Below are positions 44,894 to 53,800 of a stretch of DNA of 64,000 nt, piece by piece (within the stretch, counting starts at the first letter, position 1; each line of letters starts with the position of its first letter). Position numbers and translations under genes: made by a program. Source of the DNA: JAUREX01 sp964472135 (GTDB taxonomy: Bacteria > Pseudomonadota > Alphaproteobacteria > Rhodobacterales > Rhodobacteraceae); NCBI GenBank assembly GCA_964472135.1, contig CAYYJB010000003.1:18069-82068 (forward strand), read 5' to 3'. The notes beneath the pieces were generated by a model. The model saw only the letters and a list, made by a program, of their open reading frames with translations. It was not told the DNA's origin and ran no database searches.

Positions 44894-45316
44894 ATGCAGA
44901 GCGCACCGAACCCCGGCCGTCTGATCGCGCGCGGCGTCTGCCGCGCCCTGCCGGGGCACGGCTTTGTCCCCCTCGAAGAGGTCGTGCCGACCCCGGGCCT
45001 GCGCGTCGATGTCATGGCCCTCGGCCCCGACGGCGAGGTCTGGGTGATCGAGTGCAAGTCCTGCCGGGCCGATTTCGTCGCCGACCGCAAGTGGCAGGGC
45101 TATCTCGGCTGGTGCGACCGGTTCTTCTTCGCGGTCGACCCCGATTTTCCGGCCGATCTGCTGCCGCCCGAGGCGGGCCTCATCCTCGCCGACCGGCACG
45201 ACGCCGAGATCCTGCGCCTGCCCGAGGCCCGCCCCCTGCCGCCCGCCCGCCGGCGCGCGCTGGTGCTGCGCTTTGCCCGCCTCGCGGGGCAGCGGCTGCT
45301 GGCGGGCACGGGCTAG
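44894..45316 (+). CDS. mmcB: MmcB family DNA-repair protein
   Basis: 140-residue PD-(D/E)XK-nuclease-like protein of the MmcB family (named for mitomycin C resistance in Caulobacter). Catalytic-type residues lie in RVDVMAL and WVIECKSCRADF, followed by DRKWQGYLGWCDRFFFAV. No LexA box of the GTTC-N7-GTTC type is visible in the 39-base upstream gap. Stop lies in a CTAG shared with radC. Confidence 0.88.
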   Translation: MQSAPNPGRLIARGVCRALPGHGFVPLEEVVPTPGLRVDVMALGPDGEVWVIECKSCRADFVADRKWQGYLGWCDRFFFAVDPDFPADLLPPEAGLILADRHDAEILRLPEARPLPPARRRALVLRFARLAGQRLLAGTG

Positions 45317-46077
45317 AGATAGCCCGCGGCCTTCAGGCTCACCTCGCGCGATTTCCCGATGATGAGGTGGTCGTGCAGCACGATGCCCAGCACCTCGGCG
45401 GCGTCGCGGATGCGCAGCGTCATCTCGATGTCGGCCCCCGAGGGCGTCGGATCGCCCGAGGGGTGGTTGTGCACGAGGATGATGGCCGAGGCGTTGATCT
45501 CGAGCGCGCGCTTGACCACCTCGCGCGGATAGACGGGCACATGATCGACCGTGCCGCGCGCCTGCGCCTCGTCGGCGATGAGGACGTTCTTGCGATCGAG
45601 ATAGAGCACGCGGAACTCCTCGGTCTCGCGGTGGGCGAGCGCGGTCTGGCAATAGTCGATCAGCGCCTGCCAGCTCGAGAGGACGGGGCGGTTGATGACG
45701 CGCGCGCGCGCCAGACGCTGCGCCGCCGCCTCGATCAGCTTCAATTCCACGATGACCGCCTCGCCCACGCCCGCGACATCGGCAAGCCGGGCGGGCGGCG
45801 CGCTGATGACGCGGTTGAAATCGCCGAAACGCTCGATCAGCGTGCGCGCCAGCGGCTTCACATCCTGCCGCGGGATGGCGCGAAAGAGGACAAGCTCGAG
45901 CAGCTCGTAATCGGGCACGGCATCGGGCCCGCCGGCCATGAAGCGCGCCCGCAGCCGCGCCCGATGGTCGCGGATATAGGACGGCAGCCGCGCCCCGGGC
46001 GAAAGGGCGGCGGGCGGGGCATCCCCCTCGCCAAGCAGCGGCAGCGCCGCCTCATCGAAACGATCCGAACCGGTCAT
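45313..46077 (-). CDS. radC: RadC/JAB-domain DNA repair-associated protein
   Basis: 254-residue RadC-family protein with a helix-hairpin-helix region (AGVGEAVIVELKLI) and a C-terminal JAMM metalloprotease-like domain (ILVHNHPSGDPTPSGAD). Molecular role is unclear; RadC proteins associate with recombination and competence. A near-consensus CtrA site lies about 25 bases upstream. The start at 46077 gives MTGSDRFDEAA; the frame stays open but without coding bias beyond that. Confidence 0.9.
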   Translation of the reverse strand: MTGSDRFDEAALPLLGEGDAPPAALSPGARLPSYIRDHRARLRARFMAGGPDAVPDYELLELVLFRAIPRQDVKPLARTLIERFGDFNRVISAPPARLADVAGVGEAVIVELKLIEAAAQRLARARVINRPVLSSWQALIDYCQTALAHRETEEFRVLYLDRKNVLIADEAQARGTVDHVPVYPREVVKRALEINASAIILVHNHPSGDPTPSGADIEMTLRIRDAAEVLGIVLHDHLIIGKSREVSLKAAGYL

Positions 46078-46101
46078 GGGCGGATCGTCGCCGAGCGATG
46101 G

Positions 46102-46117
46102 TTGACATCCGGTTAAC
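46102..46117. promoter_or_regulatory. CtrA-like site in the radC/ABC divergent region
   Basis: TTGA-N7-TTAAC differs from TTAA-N7-TTAAC by one base. The same stretch has the direct repeat GGTTGAC / GGTTAAC with an 11-base period (46100-46117) and contains a perfect TTGACA (46102-46107) without a good -10 partner. It lies 25 bases from the radC ATG. Confidence 0.45.
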
Positions 46118-46209
46118 GCGCCCCTCATCGCGATTGACGCGGGCGGGGCAATCGCGCGATGGTGCAGGCGGTTTCGCCGCGGCTGTCTGGGGAGGGACGC
46201 CGCGGCACA

Positions 46210-46258
46210 GGCGGCGGGCCGGGCCGGCAGGGGAGGTGCCGGGATCCGGCCCGCCGCC
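46210..46258. other. 13-bp perfect inverted repeat upstream of the ABC transporter operon
   Basis: 46210-46222 pairs perfectly with 46246-46258 across a 23-base loop, 36 bases before the first permease gene. The loop contains GGGGAGG. It may be an mRNA structure controlling the operon or an operator; no T-run follows. Confidence 0.4.
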
Positions 46259-46294
46259 GGCCTCGCACCCGGCGCAGGAGCGGACGACGACGGG

Positions 46295-47236
46295 ATGCTG
46301 CGTTTTGCCCTTCTGCGCCTCGGCTCCCTGGTCGCGGGGATCGTCGCCGCGAGTGTGATCGTCTTCGCGGTGATCGAGGTCATCCCCGGCGATCCGGCGC
46401 GCGTGATGCTCGGCCTCAACGCCAGCCCCGAGACGCTCGCGGCGCTGCGGGCAGAGCTCGGGCTCGGCGGCGGGCCGGTGGCGCGCTACCTCGACTGGGC
46501 GGGCGGGCTGATCCGGGGCGATCTCGGGATCTCCTATACCTACCGCGTGCCGGTCGCGGATCTGGTGGCGCAGCGGGCCGGGGTGTCGGTGCCGCTCGCG
46601 ATCCTCGCGCTCTTGCTCGCGGTGGCGATCGGGCTGCCGGCGGGGCTGATCGCGGCGGCGCGGCGCGGCACGGCGGGCGATCTCGCGATCATGGGGGCGA
46701 CGCAGATCGGCATCGCGCTGCCCAATTTCTGGTTCGCGATGCTGCTCGTCTCGGTCTTCGCGGTCGGGGCGGGCTGGTTTCCGTCGGGCGGCTTTCCGGG
46801 ATGGGATCAGGGCATCGGCGCCAACCTGCGCGCCCTCGTGCTGCCCGCCATCGCGCTCGCGCTGCCGCAGGCCGCGATCCTGGCCCGCGTGCTGCGCGCG
46901 GCCCTGCTCGAGACGCTCGGCCAGGACTACATCCGCGCCGCGCGCGCCAAGGGGCTGAGCCGGGCGCAGGCGATCCTGCGCCACGGGCTGCGCAACGCGA
47001 TGATCCCGGTCCTGACCATCCTCGGGCTGCAATTCTCGTTCCTGATCGCGGGCGCGATCATCATCGAGAACGTCTTCTACCTGCCGGGCCTCGGGCGGCT
47101 CGTGTTCCAGGCCATCACCCAGCGCGACCTGATCGTGGTCGAGTCGGTCGTGATGCTCCTGATCCTCGCGGTGGTCGCGGTCAATTTCGCGGTCGATCTG
47201 GCCTATGCCGCGATCGACCCGCGGCTGAGGCGCTGA
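46295..47236 (+). CDS. Oligopeptide-type ABC transporter permease (DppB-like)
   Basis: 313-residue permease of the DppB/NikB class: N-terminal span, periplasmic loop and five further spans. The FITM leader motif GDPARVMLG and the EAA-loop with YIRAARAKGLS (about residue 215) are intact. First gene of a three-gene unit; the second permease begins 1 base after it. No substrate-binding protein gene precedes or follows, so the substrate (peptide, glutathione, nickel or other) cannot be assigned. Confidence 0.92.
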   Translation: MLRFALLRLGSLVAGIVAASVIVFAVIEVIPGDPARVMLGLNASPETLAALRAELGLGGGPVARYLDWAGGLIRGDLGISYTYRVPVADLVAQRAGVSVPLAILALLLAVAIGLPAGLIAAARRGTAGDLAIMGATQIGIALPNFWFAMLLVSVFAVGAGWFPSGGFPGWDQGIGANLRALVLPAIALALPQAAILARVLRAALLETLGQDYIRAARAKGLSRAQAILRHGLRNAMIPVLTILGLQFSFLIAGAIIIENVFYLPGLGRLVFQAITQRDLIVVESVVMLLILAVVAVNFAVDLAYAAIDPRLRR

Positions 47237-47237
47237 G

Positions 47238-48086
47238 ATGGCGCCCCCCGCCCCGATCCAGCCCGCACCGTTCCGCCCCGCCGCGATGCGGATCGGCGCC
47301 CTGCTCGCAGGGCTATGCGTGCTGGCCGCCCTCCTCTCCTTCGTCTGGACGCCGCATCCGGTCGAGGGGATCGACATCTCGGCCCGCCTGCAACCGCCCG
47401 GGGGGGCGCATCCGCTCGGGACCGACCAGTTCGGGCGCGACATCCTCTCGATGCTGATGGTGGGGGCGCGGACCTCGCTCGCGGTCGCGCTGATCGCGGT
47501 CGGGATCGGCATGGCCGCGGGCGTGCCGCTCGGGCTGCTGGCGGCGGCGCGGCGGGGGGGCATCGTCGATGCGGTGGTGATGCGCCTCAACGATCTCGTC
47601 TTCGCCTTTCCGAGCCTCGTGATCGCGATCCTCGTCACCGCCATCCTCGGACCGTCGGCCACGAACGCGATCCTCGCGATCGGGATCTTCAACATCCCCG
47701 TCTTTGCCCGCGTGACCCGCGGCGCGGCGCTGAGCCTGTGGACGCTCGATTTCGTCCGCGCCGCGCGGCTGGCGGGCAAGGGGGCCGCGCGCATCTCGGC
47801 CGAGCATATCCTGCCCAACATCGCGGCCCTCCTGATCGTGCAGGGCACGATCCAGTTCAGCCTCGGCATCCTCGCCGAGGCGGGGCTTTCCTATGTGGGC
47901 TTGGGCGCGCAGCCCCCCATTCCGAGCTGGGGGCGGATGCTTGCCGATGCGCAGACCCTCATCGCGCTCGCGCCCCATGTCGCGCTGATGCCGGGGCTTG
48001 CCATCGTGCTGACGGTGCTCGGCCTCAACCTGCTCGGCGACGGGCTGCGCGACCGGCTCGATCCGCGCCTAGGGGGGCAGGGATGA
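47238..48086 (+). CDS. Oligopeptide-type ABC transporter permease (DppC-like)
   Basis: 282-residue partner permease with six predicted spans and the EAA motif around FVRAARLAGKGAARISAEHILPN. PLGTDQFGRDILSMLMVGARTS is a DppC-family hallmark. It overlaps the ATPase gene by ATGA. Confidence 0.92.
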   Translation: MAPPAPIQPAPFRPAAMRIGALLAGLCVLAALLSFVWTPHPVEGIDISARLQPPGGAHPLGTDQFGRDILSMLMVGARTSLAVALIAVGIGMAAGVPLGLLAAARRGGIVDAVVMRLNDLVFAFPSLVIAILVTAILGPSATNAILAIGIFNIPVFARVTRGAALSLWTLDFVRAARLAGKGAARISAEHILPNIAALLIVQGTIQFSLGILAEAGLSYVGLGAQPPIPSWGRMLADAQTLIALAPHVALMPGLAIVLTVLGLNLLGDGLRDRLDPRLGGQG

Positions 48087-49669
48087 CGCTCCTGTCGGTG
48101 CAGGGCCTCAGGCTCGCGCTCGGGGGGCGCGATATCCTCGCGGGCGTCGATCTGGCGATCGCGCCGGGAACGGTGACGGGCCTCGTCGGCGCCTCGGGCT
48201 CGGGCAAGTCGCTCGCGGCGCTCGCGATCATGGGGCTCGCGCCCGAGGGGGCCGCGACGGGCGGGTCGGTCCGCCTCGGGTGGCGCGAGATGCAGGGCGC
48301 GCCCGAGGCCGATCTCTGCCGCATCCGCGGCCGCGACATCGCGATGATCTTCCAGGAGCCGCTCACCGCCCTCGATCCCCTGCGCACCATCGGCGATCAG
48401 GTCGCCGAGACGCTGCTCATCCACCGCGCCTGCCCGCGACCCGAGGCCCGCGCCCGCGCCGGCGCGATGCTCGCCCGCGTCGGGCTCCCGCCCGAGCGCG
48501 TGCCCCCGGGGCGCTATCCGCACGAGCTGTCGGGCGGCCAGCGCCAGCGGGTCGCGATCGCGATGGCGGTGGCGCTGCGCCCGCGCGTGCTGATCGCGGA
48601 TGAGCCGACGACCGCGCTCGATGTCGTGACGCAGGCGCAGATCCTCGGGCTCATGCGCGGGTTCGTCGCGGCCGAGGGGATGGCGCTCCTGCTCATCAGC
48701 CACGATCTGGCGGTGGTGGCGGGCATGGCCGACCGCGTGGCGGTGATGTCGGAGGGCCGCATCGTCGAGGAGGGGCCCGCGCGCGCCCTGATCGCGCAGC
48801 CCGCCCATGCCGCGACGCGGGCGCTGGTCGCCGCCGCCACCCACCGCCCGGCGCGGGCCGCACCCCCCGCCCCAGGCCCCGATGCAGCGCCCCTGCTCGC
48901 TTGCCGCGAGGTGTCGCGCAGCTACCCGCTCCCCCGCCCGCACCCCTTCGCGGCGCGTCCCCGCCTTCTCGCGCTCGACCGCGTCAGCCTTGCGCTGGCG
49001 AGGGGCGAGAGCCTCGGCATCGTCGGGGCCTCGGGGTCGGGGAAATCGACCCTCGGGCGCGCCGTGCTCGGCCTCGACCCGATCGACGGGGGCGAGATCA
49101 CGCTCGGCGGGGTGCGGGTCGATCCGGCGCGGATGCCGCGGGCGCTGCGCGCGCGGATGCAGGCCGTCTTTCAGGATCCCTACGCCAGCTTCGACCCGCG
49201 CCAGAGCGTCGGCCGGCTGGTCGCCGAACCCTTCCACCTCGCGCCCGACGTGCCGGCCGCCGAGCGGCGGGATCGCGTCGCCGAGGCGCTCCGCGACGTG
49301 GGCCTTTCGCCCGACGATGCCGGCCGGCGCATCCACGCCTTTTCGGGCGGGCAGCGCCAGCGCATCGCGCTGGCGCGCGCGCTCGTGCTGCGCCCCGACC
49401 TCATCGTGCTCGACGAGGCCGTCTCGGCGCTCGACCCGGCGGTGCGCGCGCGCATCCTCGATCTGCTGGCCGCGCTGCAGGCGCGCCACGGGCTCGCCTA
49501 TCTCTTCATCGGCCACGACCTCGAGGTGGTGGGTGCGATCACCGACCGCGTGATCGTGCTCGAGGCCGGCCGCATCGTCGAGACGGGCCCGACCGGGCGC
49601 CTCCTCTCGGCGCCCGCGCACCCGCACACCCAGGCCCTCGTCGCCGCCGTCCCCCGCCTGCCGCGCTAG
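48083..49669 (+). CDS. Fused dual-ATPase of an oligopeptide-type ABC transporter
   Basis: 528-residue protein holding two complete ATPase domains, equivalent to DppD fused to DppF (as in GsiA-like proteins). Each has Walker A GASGSGKS, signature (LSGGQ and FSGGQ) and Walker B (IADEPTTALD and VLDEAVSALD). Short Pro/Ala linker near residues 255-270. Completes an inner-membrane importer with the two permeases; still lacks a binding protein. Confidence 0.93.
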   Translation: MTLLSVQGLRLALGGRDILAGVDLAIAPGTVTGLVGASGSGKSLAALAIMGLAPEGAATGGSVRLGWREMQGAPEADLCRIRGRDIAMIFQEPLTALDPLRTIGDQVAETLLIHRACPRPEARARAGAMLARVGLPPERVPPGRYPHELSGGQRQRVAIAMAVALRPRVLIADEPTTALDVVTQAQILGLMRGFVAAEGMALLLISHDLAVVAGMADRVAVMSEGRIVEEGPARALIAQPAHAATRALVAAATHRPARAAPPAPGPDAAPLLACREVSRSYPLPRPHPFAARPRLLALDRVSLALARGESLGIVGASGSGKSTLGRAVLGLDPIDGGEITLGGVRVDPARMPRALRARMQAVFQDPYASFDPRQSVGRLVAEPFHLAPDVPAAERRDRVAEALRDVGLSPDDAGRRIHAFSGGQRQRIALARALVLRPDLIVLDEAVSALDPAVRARILDLLAALQARHGLAYLFIGHDLEVVGAITDRVIVLEAGRIVETGPTGRLLSAPAHPHTQALVAAVPRLPR

Positions 49670-49711
49670 CGTCCGGGCGCGACGGCCGGCAGGGGGGCAT
49701 CGCCCACCTGC

Positions 49712-49744
49712 CGATCGAGGACCCCTCGACGGGGTCCGAGATCG
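49712..49744. terminator. Inverted repeat between convergent ABC and BKACE genes
   Basis: GGACCCC / GGGGTCC (49719-49725 and 49731-49737) with outer CGATC / GATCG arms, two mismatches and a 5-base loop. It is the only structure in the 99-base convergent gap and could be a weak bidirectional terminator; T-runs are missing. Confidence 0.3.
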
Positions 49745-49768
49745 TTCCCGGCCGGGCGCGCGGGCCGG

Positions 49769-50698
49769 TCAGAACGCGACCTTGTCCCCGCCCTTGAGCT
49801 TCAGGATCTCGCGCGCATCGGCCGGTGTCGCGACCTCGAGGCCCAGCCCCTCGATCAGCGCGCGCGCCTGCGCGACCTGCTCGGCGTTCGACCGCGCCAG
49901 CCGCCCCGGCCCGATCCAGAGCGAATCCTCGAGCCCCACGCGCACATGCCCGCCCATGCCCGCCGACATCGCCGCGATCCGCATCTGGTTGCGCCCCGCG
50001 CCCAGCACCGACCATTCGTAATCGTCGCCGAACAGCCGGTCGGCGGTGCGCTTCATGTGCATCACGTCCTCGGGGTGGCCGCCGATGCCGCCGAGGATGC
50101 CGAAGACGCTCTGGACGAAGAAGGGCGCCTTCACGAGGCCCCGGTCGACGAAATGCGCCAGCGTATAGAGGTGCCCGATGTCGTAGCACTCGATCTCGAA
50201 GCGCGTGCCCTGATCGGCGCAGGTGACGAGGATACGCTCGATGTCGGCGAAGGTGTTGCGGAATATCCGGTCCTTCGAGCCTTCCAGATAGGGCCGCTCC
50301 CAGTCGTGGCGGAAATCCTTGAAGCGCTCGAGCATCGGATAGAGCCCGAAGTTCATCGACCCCATGTTGAGCGAGGCGACCTCGGGCTTGAAGGCGACGA
50401 CCGGGGTAATGCGCTCATCGACAAGCATCGTCGGCGCGCCGCCCGTCGTGATGTTCACGACGCAATCCGATCGCTGGCGGATGACGCGCAGGAAGGGTTC
50501 GAACCGCGCGGGCGACTGGTCGGGCGCGCCTGTTTCGGGGTTGCGCGCGTGCAGGTGCACGATGGCGGCCCCCGCCTCGGCGGCGCCGACCGCGGCATCG
50601 GCGATCTCTTCGGCCGTGATCGGCAGGTGGGGCGACATCGAGGGGGTATGGATCGCCCCCGTGACCGCACATGTGATGATGACCTTGCGCCTTGCCAT
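49769..50698 (-). CDS. BKACE (DUF849) family enzyme, 3-keto-acid cleavage type
   Basis: 309-residue TIM-barrel enzyme of the beta-keto-acid cleavage family, which condenses a beta-keto acid with acetyl-CoA in lysine-fermentation-like or carnitine-degradation routes. Zinc ligands H48 and H50 lie in VHLHARNPETG, and a Glu in VGLEDSLW. TTGGAPTM and EVASLNMGSMNFG are family motifs. No crotonase or thiolase is adjacent, so the keto acid is unknown. Confidence 0.9.
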   Translation of the reverse strand: MARRKVIITCAVTGAIHTPSMSPHLPITAEEIADAAVGAAEAGAAIVHLHARNPETGAPDQSPARFEPFLRVIRQRSDCVVNITTGGAPTMLVDERITPVVAFKPEVASLNMGSMNFGLYPMLERFKDFRHDWERPYLEGSKDRIFRNTFADIERILVTCADQGTRFEIECYDIGHLYTLAHFVDRGLVKAPFFVQSVFGILGGIGGHPEDVMHMKRTADRLFGDDYEWSVLGAGRNQMRIAAMSAGMGGHVRVGLEDSLWIGPGRLARSNAEQVAQARALIEGLGLEVATPADAREILKLKGGDKVAF

Positions 50699-50847
50699 GC
50701 CCGTCCCTCCGCTTTCCGGCTTCCGCCCCGGTGGAAGTGTTGGCAGGCGCCGCGGCGGGATGCAACACGCCACGCAACCGCGGCGGTCGCCGCAGGCGGC
50801 ACGGATCGTGCATGCGCCCCCGGACCCGCGCCAAACCCCGAGTGCCC

Positions 50848-53800
50848 ATGCAACGCCGCCCGACCGACACGATCCGAAAGCGCGCGCTCCCCTTGCCCAC
50901 GGGCCAGACGGGCGCGCTGGTGCTTGCGGGATTGGGGTTGCAGGCGTGCGGCGGGGCATCCTCTGGCGGTGGTTCCGGCAGCACCGGGGCGGACGGCACG
51001 GGTTCGGGCGGAACGGGTTCGGGCGGCACCACATCGGGTACGCACGGCATCTCGACCGCACCGATGGCCGCACCCTCGCCGGGCACCGCTGTCAGCCTGA
51101 GCCGGACGGGCGGCACATATACCCTTGATGCGCCAGCGAACTTCGCCCTCGGCTCGGGTGCGGGCGCGCGGCTCGAGGTCGCGGACGCGATCGGGAACGG
51201 CTACGCGATCACGCTCCGCGCCAGCGGGACCGGCACGCTCGAGGTCGATTTCGTCGATGCCGGCGACACCATGACGCTCGAGGCGGGCAGCACCCTCGCG
51301 GGGTTCACGATCCTGCGGGTGCGGGACGGGACACTCGATACGACCGACGCCGATCTCGGCACCATCGCCCGAGTCGAGGTCGCCTCGGGCGTGCGCCTGA
51401 GCGTGCCACAATTGCGCACGATCCCCACGCTCTACACCGCATCCGAGGATGGCCGCTTCGTCATCGAGGTCGCGAGCACGGCCGAGGCCGAAGAGTTGCG
51501 CACGCTCCTGTCCTCGGACAGCCTGCTCATCTATGGCGGCACGGTCGATCTGGTCGCAGCCCCCTCGGCGAGCATCACGCCGCTTGCCCTCAATGCCTTT
51601 GAGGTCGAGGCCTCAAGCTTCGTGCGCGACCCCGACGCCCCGCCGCCCGGGGCGCTGCTGCTCAACCCCGACCGGGCCGGGAACCTCGCGCTCGGCACCG
51701 GGTTTGGCGACATCACCGTGACGCAGGAGGGCACGCGCTACGTCTTCACCCCCGCGACGGGCGCCGCCGACCGGATCGAGGCGGCCGATGTGGGCAGCAT
51801 CATCGTCACCGGCCGCACCCTCACGGGCGATGCGGTCGTGCTCGACGAGGAGACGGTGACAGGCTCGGGCAATGTCGCGATCACGCGGCTCGAGGGCGAC
51901 GGCTCGGCGATCCTGAGCAACATCTCGGTCGCGGGCACCAAGCGCGCCTTCGTGACGGGGGATGTGACGTTCACGGGCGAACTGGGCTCCTTCGCGACGA
52001 CGGTTGCGGCGGGCAAGACCTTTTCGGCGGCGGCCTCGCTCGTGTCGGGGCGCGTGATCGACGGGGCGGGGGCGGTCGCGATCAGCGCGCTCGACGACAG
52101 CCCGCGCGCCGATCTGGGCGACATTACCGCGACCGCAGTCACGGCGGTTGCGCGGCTCGCCAACGAGACGGTGACCTTCGCGGGCGATCTGGGCAAGGCG
52201 GCCGTCACGATCTACGGCACGACCGGGGGCGCGCGCGACATCTTCAACGTGGACGGCGCGACGATGGGCACCGCGACCTTCAGCGTGGCGGCCGACGCCG
52301 TGCTGCAGGGCCGGGCGTCGAAGCTCAGCGGCATCACGGGGGCGGGCGCCGGCACGATCGAGGTGACCGCGCTCGAGAGCACGCCGGCGGCCGACCTGTC
52401 GCTCCTGAACGCCACGACGGTGACGGCGGCGGCGAACCTCGCGAACCAGACCGTGGCCTTCACCGGCAAGTTCGGCAAGGCGGCGGTGACGATCTCGGGG
52501 GCAAGCGGCGGGGCGGCGGACGTCTTCAACATCGACGGCGCGACGATGGGCACCGCGACCTTTGCGGTCGGGCCGGACGCGACGCTGCAGGGGGCGGCGG
52601 CCAAGTTCAGCGGCGTCACCGTCACGGGCACGGGCACGGTCGATGTCACGAACTTCACGGCCGACGCGAACCTCTCGGGGCTCGCGAATGAGCTCGGCGT
52701 GATCGTGCAGATCGGCACCAACGGGCTCGACATCTCGACGAACGCCAATCTGGGCTCGGTCGACACGTTCAACCTCGCCGAGAACGTCTCGGTCACGATG
52801 ACCTCGGCGCAGAACGCGCGCCTCAATGACGGGATCGGCACGAATACCGTCACCCTCTCGGACCGCGCGGCAGAGACGACCGGAAACGTGAACGTCGAAG
52901 CATATGTGCTCGCAAATGTCGCGCAGAACATCTTCATCCTCGGCCGCGACGACCAGAACGTGACCGGCGCCGCGGGCCAGGCCGATACGGTCCGGACCGG
53001 CGCGCGCACCACGGTGACAGGCAATCTGGCGCTGGGGGGCACGGGAACCGACATCCTCGAGATATCGACGACCGGCACGAACATCAGCGCCGCGACCACG
53101 ACCGAGGTCGAGCAGGTCAACCTCGCGGACGGGGTCGCGGCGACGATGACGCGGGCCCAGCACGACAAGATCGGGACGGCCGCGGGCACGAATGTGGTGA
53201 CGCTGACCGATTCGGGCACGATCACCGCCAAGGCGGCCATCGAGGGCTATGTGCTTGCCAACGACACCGGCAACGACATCACGCTGACGGCGGCCGGGCA
53301 GGATGTGACGGGCGCCGCGGCGCACGCCGACACGGTGCGCACGGGCACGCTTGCGGGGTTCGTGGGGACCGTCCTCGACCTCGGCAGTTCTGGGACGGAC
53401 ACGATCATCGTCGGCCAGACGGGCACCGACCTGTCGGGCATCAACGCGGGCGCCGCCACGACGGCCGAGACCCTCGTGATCACGGGGCTCGCGCTGACGA
53501 CGATGACGACGGCGCAGCACGCGGCCTTTTCCTCAATCACCGCGACCGGGACCGAGGCGATCGCCTTCTCGAACATCGCCGCGCAGGGCACGACCGGCGT
53601 CGCCGCGATCGAGACCTACGCCATGGTCGATCTTTCGGGCAACGATTTCACCATCGGCACCGGCGCCCAGAACGTCACCGGCGCGGCAAGCCACGCCGAC
53701 ACCGTGCGGACGGGGGCGCAGACGACCGTCACCGGCACCTTCGCGCTCGGCAATTCGGGCACCGACGTGCTCGAGATCACGACCACGGGCACGAACATCA

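Noticed and set aside
50501..50530. tRNA T-arm-like GGTTCGAA
   Set aside because: It is an isolated match inside the BKACE gene without the other tRNA arms; no tRNA was found in the window.
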